Of a DNA stretch of 12,880 bases, positions 8,096 through 12,880 are shown piece after piece. The DNA is from Gemmatimonadota bacterium. GTDB lineage: Bacteria; Gemmatimonadota; Gemmatimonadetes; Longimicrobiales; RSA9. The notes beneath the pieces were generated by a model that made no database searches, had not been told where the DNA came from, and was given only the letters and a program-made list of their open reading frames with translations. Position numbers and translations under genes: made by a program. Within the stretch, counting starts at the first letter, position 1. Each line of letters starts with the position of its first letter. The DNA lies in NCBI GenBank assembly GCA_019689775.1, contig JADGGV010000059.1:1-12880 (forward strand), given 5' to 3'.

Positions 8096-8937
8096 TCACC
8101 GCGCCGACCATCGCGACCGTTCGCGCCGCCGTCGCCGAAGCCCGCCGCGGCGGCGCCCGCGTGGGCTTCGTGCCGACGATGGGGTATCTCCACCAGGGAC
8201 ACCTCTCGCTCGTCGAGGAGGCCCGCCGACGCAGCGACTTCGTGGTCATGTCCATCTTCGTGAACCCGCTCCAGTTCGGGGCGGGCGAGGACCTCGACCG
8301 CTACCCGCGCGACCTGGCGCGCGACACGGCGCTCGCCGCGGGGCATGGCGTCGACCTGCTTTTCGTGCCGACGGTCGAGGAGATGTATCCGACGGGCGAG
8401 CCGGTCGTGCGCGTCGTTCCTGGCCGCCTGGCCGCCCGCCTCGACGGCGCGGCGCGGCCGGGGCACTTCGAGGGCGTCCTCACGGTCGTCGCCAAGCTGC
8501 TGAACATCGTCCAGCCCGACGTGGCCATCTTCGGACAGAAGGACTTCCAGCAGGCGGTCCTCGTCCGACGCATGGTCGCCGACCTCGAACTGCCGGTCGA
8601 GATCGTGGTCGCGCCGATCGTCCGCGAGCCCGACGGCCTCGCGCTCAGCTCGCGGAACGTCTACCTGAGCCCCGCGGAGCGCGTCGCGGCCCGGGCGCTC
8701 TCCCGCGCGCTCGGCGCCGCCGACGCCGCGGCCCGGGCGGGCGAGCGCGACGCCGCGCGGCTCCTGGCCACGATGCGCGACATCCTCGACGCCGAGCCGG
8801 CGGTGCGGCCGCAGTACGTCGAGCTCGTCGACCCCGCGACGCTCGAGCCCGTGACGACGGCCGTGCCCGGCACCGTCGCCGCCATCGCCGCCTTCGTCGG
8901 CTCGACCCGGCTCATCGACAACGTCGTCTTGCCGTAA
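8092..8937 (+). CDS. panC: Pantothenate synthetase (pantoate-beta-alanine ligase)
   Basis: PanC activates pantoate with ATP to a pantoyl-adenylate and joins it to beta-alanine to make pantothenate. The 281-residue protein belongs to the HIGH-motif nucleotidyltransferase superfamily. It shows VPTMGYLHQGH with the HQGH nucleotide motif at 34-37, IFVNPLQFG (55-63), DLDRYPRDL, the pantoate site region FGQKDFQQ (147-154) and DGLALSSRN (181-189), the KMSKS-equivalent loop. GTG 8092 overlaps the panB stop by four bases, and no separate ribosome binding site is evident, consistent with coupling. No aspartate decarboxylase (panD) or ketopantoate reductase (panE) gene is present here, so beta-alanine and pantoate must come from elsewhere. 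Confidence 0.97.
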   Translation: MITAPTIATVRAAVAEARRGGARVGFVPTMGYLHQGHLSLVEEARRRSDFVVMSIFVNPLQFGAGEDLDRYPRDLARDTALAAGHGVDLLFVPTVEEMYPTGEPVVRVVPGRLAARLDGAARPGHFEGVLTVVAKLLNIVQPDVAIFGQKDFQQAVLVRRMVADLELPVEIVVAPIVREPDGLALSSRNVYLSPAERVAARALSRALGAADAAARAGERDAARLLATMRDILDAEPAVRPQYVELVDPATLEPVTTAVPGTVAAIAAFVGSTRLIDNVVLP

Positions 8938-8958
8938 CCGCACCGCCTCGCTGGAACC

Positions 8959-9558
8959 ATGCGCGACCCCACCGCCGCCGGCGCCCCGCCCTCCGGCTTC
9001 GACCGCGCCGCGGCCGGGCAGCTCCCCGAGTGGGCCCGCGTCCGCCCCGAGCGGCGGGCCCACATCGCGCGCGTCGCCGCGCTCATGGAGCAGTGGGCGC
9101 GCGCTCTTGGCCTCCCGGACGAGGAGCGTCGCCGCTGGCGCGCGGCCGCCTGGCTGCACGACGCGCTCCGCGACGCCGATCCCGACGAGCTTCGCGACCA
9201 GGTCCCGCCGGGGTGCCGCTCGCTCCCGGGGCCGCTCCTCCACGGGCCGGCCGCCGCGGCCCGCCTCCGCGCCGAGGGCCTACGCGACGAGGCGCTGCTG
9301 AACGCCGTCGGCTACCACACCCTCGGCCACCCGGCGCTCGATGCGGTCGGCCGGGCGCTCTACCTCGCCGACTTCCTCGAGCCCGGCCGCACCTTCCTCC
9401 CCGTCTGGCGAGCCTCGCTTCGCGCGCGGATGCCCGCCGCGGCACCCGCCGTGCTCCGCGACGTCGCTGCCGCACGCCTCCGCCACCTCCTCGAGCGCGG
9501 CCATCCGATCCGCCCCGAGACGCTCGCCTTCTGGAACGCCCTCGCGGCCGAGCGATGA
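8959..9558 (+). CDS. yqeK: YqeK-like HD-domain hydrolase, probable Ap4A hydrolase
   Basis: This 199-residue HD-superfamily protein resembles YqeK, a metal-dependent enzyme that symmetrically cleaves diadenosine tetraphosphate to ADP. Ordered motifs match: RRAHIARV with His35, AAWLHDALRD with His67-Asp68, LLHGPAAA with His95, VGYHTLGHP with His120, and the signature YLADFLEPGRTF with Asp138. The usual LHDYAK is LHDALR here, so the Lys position is Arg. ATG 8959 follows panC by 21 bases with a weak GGAA nearby. The stop overlaps the next start by ATGA. In many bacteria yqeK follows nadD and precedes rsfS; here panC, another nucleotidyltransferase of the same superfamily, comes first and no rsfS follows. 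Fold assignment is firm; substrate is inferred from the family. Confidence 0.85.
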   Translation: MRDPTAAGAPPSGFDRAAAGQLPEWARVRPERRAHIARVAALMEQWARALGLPDEERRRWRAAAWLHDALRDADPDELRDQVPPGCRSLPGPLLHGPAAAARLRAEGLRDEALLNAVGYHTLGHPALDAVGRALYLADFLEPGRTFLPVWRASLRARMPAAAPAVLRDVAAARLRHLLERGHPIRPETLAFWNALAAER

Positions 9559-10085
9559 GCGCCCGCTCTCGACTCGAGGCCGCCGCGCTCGCCGTCGCGC
9601 TCCTCGCGACCGTCGCGTTCGTCGTCTCCGCCGTCCTCGGCATCGCCGCAGGCGACGACGCCGCGGCCACGCCGCCGGCGACCGACGTTCCGGCGCCGGC
9701 CGACACCGCCGGTGCGCCGCTGCCGCCGTCCGGCCCGGAGTCCACCATCCGCGTCGAGGTGCTCAACGGGTCCGGCCTGCCCGGTCGGGCCCGCGACGCG
9801 ACGGAGCAGCTCCGCTCGCGCGGCTACGACGTCGTCTACTTCGGCAACGCGAGCGACGGCCCCTGGGCCGCCTCGCGGGTGATCGATCGCGTCGGCCACC
9901 GGGAGCGGGCCGAGGGCGTGGCGCGGGCGCTCGGGATCCGGCAGGTCGAGACGCGGGTCGACTCGACGCTGCTCCTCGATGCCACCGTCGTCATCGGAAA
10001 GGACTGGCGCCCGCCGGCGCCGCAGGCGCGGCCCCCGTCGCGCCGCTCGTTCTGGGACAAGTTGTTCGGCGGGGAGGACCCCTAG
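9555..10085 (+). CDS. Membrane-anchored LytR_C-domain protein
   Basis: The 176-residue protein starts with a short basic segment and one hydrophobic helix (about 10-32), then an Ala/Pro/Thr/Asp-rich linker (33-62), then a LytR_C-like domain (about 64-150) with IRVEVLNGSGLPG, LRSRGYDVVYFGNA and LDATVVIGKDW. This domain is normally found at the C-terminus of LytR-CpsA-Psr cell-wall ligases. Here the catalytic LCP domain is absent, so the protein cannot be such a ligase by itself. The single helix suggests an inner-membrane anchor with the domain outside the cytoplasm. The C-terminal tail (151-176) is Pro/Arg-rich and ends in FWDKLFGG. ATG 9555 overlaps the yqeK stop by ATGA; an in-frame extension to 9030 lies within yqeK and is low-complexity. 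Its function is unknown. Confidence 0.85.
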   Translation: MSARSRLEAAALAVALLATVAFVVSAVLGIAAGDDAAATPPATDVPAPADTAGAPLPPSGPESTIRVEVLNGSGLPGRARDATEQLRSRGYDVVYFGNASDGPWAASRVIDRVGHRERAEGVARALGIRQVETRVDSTLLLDATVVIGKDWRPPAPQARPPSRRSFWDKLFGGEDP

Positions 10086-10106
10086 GCGCCGGCCGATCGC
10101 CGCGCC
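10085..10106. terminator. Weak hairpin between convergent LytR_C gene and rlmN
   Basis: GGCGC (10085-10089) pairs with GCGCC (10102-10106), with an inner GGC/GCC stem (10091-10093 with 10099-10101) and one bulged C. It occupies most of the 29-base gap between two convergent genes. No T-run follows, so a terminator role is inferred from position only. Confidence 0.3.
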
Positions 10107-10114
10107 GGAGACGG

Positions 10115-11230
10115 TCAGCCCGCGCTCCCGGCCAACGCTTGCTGGAGCTGGAGGAACGGCCGCGGCGGCGACGTCTCGTGCTCGGCCCGCAGTTGGCCGC
10201 ACGCGGCGGCGATGTCGCGCCCGCGCGGCTCGCGCACGGTCGCCTCGATGCCGCGCGCGTGCAGCGTCGCCGCGAACGCCCGCAGCCGCTGCGGCGGGGA
10301 CGGCCGCCAGGGGGGACCGGGGATCGGGTTGTAGGGGATCAGGTTCACGTGGGCCTGGAATTGGCCGATCAGATCGGCTAGCTCGCGCGCCAGCGCCGGC
10401 GAGTCGTTCACGCCGTCGATCATCGTGTACTCGAACGTGATCCGGCGCCCGCCGGCGGCCTCGAACTCCCGCAGCGCCTCCAGCAGCTCGGGGATCGGGT
10501 GCTTCCGCTCGATCGGCACGATCCGCTGCCGCAGCTCGTGGTTCGGGGCGTGCAACGAAACCGCGAGCCGGAACTGCTCCGGCCGCCTGGCCAACTCGCG
10601 GATCCCGGGCACCACGCCCACCGTCGACACCGTGATCCGCCGCGCCCCCACGCCGTACGCCTGGTTCAGCAGCGTCAGGGCGGGGAAGACCCCCTTCGGG
10701 TTCATGAGCGGCTCGCCCATGCCCATGAACACGATGTTCGTGATCGGCCCACGGCCGTTCTCGCGCGCCCAGCGGCGCGCCCCGCGGAACTGGGCGACGA
10801 TCTCGCCCGCCGAGAGCTGCCGCCGGTACCCGGACCACCCCGTCGCGCAGAAGACGCACGCCATGGCGCACCCGGCCTGGGACGAGATGCAGAGCGTGAG
10901 GCGGTTGTCCGCCGGGATCAGCACCGATTCCACCAGCTCGCCATCCCCCAGGCGCCAGAGGTGCTTCACCGTGCCGTCGGCGGAGCGGGCCGCCTGGACC
11001 AGCGCCGGCGCGGCGAGCGAGAACGCTTCGGCCAGCGCGTGCCGCTCGCGGGCGGGCAGATCCGTCATCTCCTCGAACGCGGCGGCGTCGCGCTCGTACA
11101 GCCACGCGCGCACCTGCCGGACGCGGTACGCACGCTCGCCGCGAGCGTGAAAGTGCTCCAGCAGCCGCGCCTCCGCCTCCTCCGGCAGCAGGCCGAGCAG
11201 GTCCACCGTCGTCTCCGCGTCGCGCGTCAC
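10115..11230 (-). CDS. rlmN: 23S rRNA/tRNA adenosine C2-methyltransferase, radical SAM
   Basis: RlmN methylates C2 of A2503 in 23S rRNA and A37 in some tRNAs, supporting accurate translation. The 371-residue protein has the full family layout: an N-terminal helical RNA-binding region (1 to about 95), then a radical SAM barrel. The iron-sulphur motif CxxxCxxC is Cys121, Cys125, Cys128 (GCAMACVFCATG). Cys114 (LTLCISSQ) and Cys344 (AAACGQL) match the two cysteines that carry and resolve the methyl intermediate. NIVFMGMGEPLMN, VSTVG and SLHAPN are also present. GTG 11230 is the start, with a good GGAGG four bases upstream. It lies 13 bases downstream of the outer-membrane protein stop and is probably co-transcribed with it. 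RlmN rather than the related Cfr is favoured by housekeeping context. Confidence 0.96.
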   Translation of the reverse strand: MTRDAETTVDLLGLLPEEAEARLLEHFHARGERAYRVRQVRAWLYERDAAAFEEMTDLPARERHALAEAFSLAAPALVQAARSADGTVKHLWRLGDGELVESVLIPADNRLTLCISSQAGCAMACVFCATGWSGYRRQLSAGEIVAQFRGARRWARENGRGPITNIVFMGMGEPLMNPKGVFPALTLLNQAYGVGARRITVSTVGVVPGIRELARRPEQFRLAVSLHAPNHELRQRIVPIERKHPIPELLEALREFEAAGGRRITFEYTMIDGVNDSPALARELADLIGQFQAHVNLIPYNPIPGPPWRPSPPQRLRAFAATLHARGIEATVREPRGRDIAAACGQLRAEHETSPPRPFLQLQQALAGSAG

Positions 11231-11234
11231 ACCG

Positions 11235-11239
11235 CCTCC
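11235..11239 (-). promoter_or_regulatory. Ribosome binding site for rlmN
   Basis: GGAGG on the minus strand lies four bases upstream of GTG 11230. It supports this non-ATG start and lies in the 13-base gap after the upstream gene's stop. Confidence 0.6.
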
Positions 11240-11243
11240 GGTC

Positions 11244-12128
11244 CTACCAGCGTACGTTGAAGTGGAACGAGTAGGCCGCCCCGAACTCGTTCGCGAGGTT
11301 CTCCCTCAGCACCCCCAGCGCGTACCGGCCCAGCCGCAGGTCGGCCTGCGCCAGCGGCGCCCAGTCGACCGCCCCGCCGCTCGCCGATGCCGCCACGCCC
11401 AGCATCACCACGAGCTGGTCGCGCCAGCTACCGCCGACGGCCAGCCGGTGCTCGGGCGCCAGGCTCCGGTCGGTCTGGCCCGTGATCCCATAGCTCGCGC
11501 GTAGCACGACCGGCAGCGATTCCGTTCCCGGCGGCGACGCGGCGACGCCCGCCGTCCAGCGCGTGCCGTGCTGCCCGAGCAGCGCCGAGCCGCCGACCGT
11601 CGGCCGCAGCGCACCCGCGAGCCGCACCGCCGTGCCGAGGCCGAAGCGCACGTCGCCCTCCGCGCCCAGCCCCGCATCGGCGCGGACATACTCCGCCAGC
11701 GCGCCGACCCAGGCATTCGTCGTCACCGGCTGCGACGCCGCGAACGTGACGCGGTCCTCCGCCACCTGGAACGTGCCTTCCCCGTCGACCGGCGAGACGC
11801 TGGTCCGCTCGATGTCCGCGATCCCGAGGTGCTGATACCCCACTCCCACCACCGCGCCCCCGTGCAGCCGCATCGCGCCGGACGCCGCCAGCCCGCTCAG
11901 GTCGATCGCGTCCGGCGTGTCCAGCCGTAACAGCATCCCCTCGCCGCGCGACGGCATCAGCCCCAGCGCCGCCGGGTTCGCGAACACCGCCGCGGCGCCC
12001 GCCTCCAGCGCCTCCGGGCCCGCCGACGTCCGCACGGTCCAGTCGAGCACACCCTGCGCGCCCGCCGCCGACGCGGCGCCGAGCGCCAGGAGAACGGCGC
12101 CGGGAAGCGCCCGAAAAGATACGGTCAT
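11244..12128 (-). CDS. Putative outer-membrane beta-barrel protein (PorV/UPF0164-like)
   Basis: The 294-residue protein has a clear signal peptide, with a hydrophobic core (about 8-20) and a likely cleavage after AAGA or AGAQ near residue 24-25. The mature part begins with a Gly/Ala-rich AAAVFANPAALGL segment, resembling the start of PorV/UPF0164-type barrels where a conserved NPA follows a run of small residues. The remainder alternates polar and hydrophobic residues in short strands, and the chain ends in SFHFNVRW, a C-terminal aromatic strand typical of proteins inserted by the BAM machinery. This indicates a diderm cell. ATG 12128 is preceded by AAGGTGAGGA. It is divergent from ptsN and 13 bases upstream of rlmN. 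Outer-membrane location is well supported; the specific family is a guess from the NPA segment and the function is unknown. Confidence 0.7.
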   Translation of the reverse strand: MTVSFRALPGAVLLALGAASAAGAQGVLDWTVRTSAGPEALEAGAAAVFANPAALGLMPSRGEGMLLRLDTPDAIDLSGLAASGAMRLHGGAVVGVGYQHLGIADIERTSVSPVDGEGTFQVAEDRVTFAASQPVTTNAWVGALAEYVRADAGLGAEGDVRFGLGTAVRLAGALRPTVGGSALLGQHGTRWTAGVAASPPGTESLPVVLRASYGITGQTDRSLAPEHRLAVGGSWRDQLVVMLGVAASASGGAVDWAPLAQADLRLGRYALGVLRENLANEFGAAYSFHFNVRW

Positions 12129-12145
12129 TCCTCACCTTCGGCGGC

Positions 12146-12174
12146 TTGATGGCTTTGGTTCGGATCGTTAGTTT
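12146..12174 (+). promoter_or_regulatory. Candidate promoter for ptsN
   Basis: TTGATG (12146-12151) and TAGTTT (12169-12174) are spaced by 17 bases, the same arrangement as the candidate panB promoter. Transcription would start near 12181. The 92-base divergent region must also hold the promoter for the outer-membrane protein gene; for that strand I see only a TAAACT-like -10 around 12170-12175 with no good -35. Confidence 0.5.
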
Positions 12175-12212
12175 AACCCGCCGCTGCGGCGTACGGTACC
12201 ACGACCACCGGC

Positions 12213-12216
12213 GAGG
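12213..12216 (+). promoter_or_regulatory. Ribosome binding site that decides the ptsN start
   Basis: GAGG lies four bases before TTG 12221. Together with the promoter at 12146-12174, this argues against the upstream in-frame starts at 12146 and 12149, which lie within the promoter itself. Confidence 0.5.
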
Positions 12217-12220
12217 GCTC

Positions 12221-12679
12221 TTGCTCCTGACCGATCTCCTCACGCCCGATCGCATCAAGATCCCCCTCGAGGCCCGCACCAAGGAGGATCTGCTCCGGGA
12301 GCTGGTGGAGGTCATCAGCAGCACCGATCAGGTCGAGGACGCCGACGATGTGCTCCGCGCCGTCCGCGAGCGCGAGGCCGTCCTCTCCACCGGCATCGGC
12401 AACGGCGTCGCCATCCCGCACGGCAAGTCCTCCGCCGTCCCCGAGCTTCTGATGGCCGCCGGCCGGACCGCCGAGCCCGTCGACTTCGACGCGCTCGATG
12501 GCCAGCCCGTCCGCCTCTTCTTCCTCCTCGTCGGGCCCGAGACCGCCGCCGGCCCCCACATCAAGGCGCTCAGCCGCATCTCCCGCCTCGTCCGCAAGGA
12601 TTCCGTGCGGGAGCAGCTCATCGCCGCCAAGTCGCCCGAGGAGTTCTACGAGCTGTTGCGGGAGGCGGAGGGCGCGTGA
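12221..12679 (+). CDS. ptsN: PTS EIIA type-2 domain protein (PtsN/EIIA-Ntr-like)
   Basis: EIIA-Ntr proteins receive phosphate from a PTS chain on a histidine and act as regulators of nitrogen, potassium or stress responses, usually without transporting sugar themselves. The 152-residue single-domain protein matches the family length. It begins LLTDLLTPDRIKIPLEA, typical of PtsN, and shows LSTGIGNGVAIPHGKSS with the phosphorylatable His67, then VRLFFLLVGPE and HIKALSRISRLV. TTG 12221 is chosen from the GAGG at 12213-12216, the promoter position, and the conserved N-terminus; the upstream extension (RRCGVRYHDHRRG) is not family-like. No HPr, EI, HPr kinase or sigma-54 gene lies in the window, so the phosphate donor and target are unknown. 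A sugar-specific fructose-type EIIA is less likely because no EIIB or EIIC is adjacent. Confidence 0.88.
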   Translation: MLLTDLLTPDRIKIPLEARTKEDLLRELVEVISSTDQVEDADDVLRAVREREAVLSTGIGNGVAIPHGKSSAVPELLMAAGRTAEPVDFDALDGQPVRLFFLLVGPETAAGPHIKALSRISRLVRKDSVREQLIAAKSPEEFYELLREAEGA

Positions 12680-12805
12680 GCGGCGGCGGCGCCCGTCGCC
12701 ACGGGGCCTGAGGGCCGGGCGGCCGGCGGAACTGGCCCCACATGCACGCGGGCTCCCGCGCGTGCCCGCGGGCGAGCGCGACGCGCCCTCGGCGCCCGGA
12801 TGCAG
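12680..12805. other. Non-coding stretch with two GC-rich hairpins
   Basis: No open frame here has a recognisable protein. Two stems can be drawn. GGGGCC (12703-12708) pairs with GGCCCC (12734-12739), enclosing an inner GGCC/GGCC stem (12713-12716 with 12721-12724). GCACGCG (12744-12750) pairs with CGCGTGC (12759-12765), extended by two G-C pairs next to a bulged G. In DNA this rich in G and C such stems also arise by chance. It could be the 3' untranslated region of ptsN, or a leader for a gene beyond the window. Confidence 0.35.
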
Positions 12806-12846
12806 GAAGCCCCCCGAGCGTCCTCTCACGGCGCCCGGGGGGCTTC
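12806..12846. terminator. Strong hairpin downstream of ptsN
   Basis: GAAGCCCCCC (12806-12815) is perfectly complementary to GGGGGGCTTC (12837-12846). The stem continues inward with one A-C mismatch (12816-12820 with 12832-12836) around an 11-base loop. The A-rich and T-rich bases at the two edges resemble intrinsic terminators in GC-rich genomes, but there is only a short TTCGCTT tail and no true T-run. It may serve ptsN and, in reverse, a gene to the right of the window. The remaining 34 bases show nothing I can identify. Confidence 0.6.
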
Positions 12847-12880
12847 GCTTGCGCTGGCGAGACCGCGACCGGAGACGTTC

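Noticed and set aside
7450..9243. A 597-codon - strand open frame antisense to panB and panC
   Set aside because: panB and panC on the + strand account for the sequence with full motif sets; the antisense product is Arg/Gly-rich noise.
9360..11105. A 581-codon - strand open frame running from yqeK through rlmN
   Set aside because: It crosses several real genes, has Arg/Ala-rich low-complexity sequence, and the rlmN frame with its CxxxCxxC motif explains the same DNA.
12146..12220. An N-terminal extension of ptsN beginning at TTG 12146 or ATG 12149
   Set aside because: The candidate promoter covers these codons, the residues are not PtsN-like, and a GAGG site supports TTG 12221.
12680..12880. 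A 4.5S (SRP) RNA, tmRNA or tRNA in the end region
   Set aside because: I looked for the SRP GGAAGCAGC-type loop and for tRNA TTCGA-type arms in a cloverleaf and found neither in a proper context.

Overview
The window is very GC-rich (about 70% or more by eye) and densely coded. Its genes are mostly housekeeping. A signal-peptide-bearing outer-membrane protein implies a diderm. High GC, short 4-base start/stop overlaps, and the mix of tryptophan genes with HEAT-repeat and HD-GYP genes make me think of Gemmatimonadota or a similar soil phylum. That placement is inference, because there is no rRNA or other taxonomic marker here.

Left block, + strand, 1-5485: a tryptophan operon segment, trpF (3' end only), trpB, a HEAT-repeat protein, an HD-GYP protein, then trpA. 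The genes are separated by a few bases or overlap. Two non-biosynthetic genes therefore sit between the two subunit genes of tryptophan synthase. They are coupled by an ATGA overlap and appear to share a related N-terminal domain. This is the most unusual part of the window. A GC-rich hairpin at 5484-5515 separates trpA from the convergent gene that follows.

Middle block: an NFACT/RqcH-family ribosome quality-control gene on the - strand (5498-7168). It is divergent from a + strand cluster of panB, panC, a YqeK-like HD hydrolase and a membrane-anchored LytR_C-domain protein (7268-10085). The pantothenate genes make pantoate and join it to beta-alanine on the way to coenzyme A. panB/panC overlap by GTGA and yqeK/LytR_C overlap by ATGA. 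A good -35/-10 pair (TTGACA, 17 bp, TAGCTT) reads toward panB and overlaps the rqcH start codon.

Right block: rlmN (rRNA/tRNA adenosine C2-methyltransferase) lies downstream of an outer-membrane beta-barrel-like protein, both on the - strand and 13 bases apart. Divergent from them is a PtsN-type PTS EIIA protein with a promoter of the same pattern (TTGATG, 17 bp, TAGTTT). The last 200 bases hold no gene I can support. They contain three GC-rich hairpins, the last of which is terminator-like.

No tRNA, rRNA, CRISPR array, insertion sequence, phage gene or defence system was seen.
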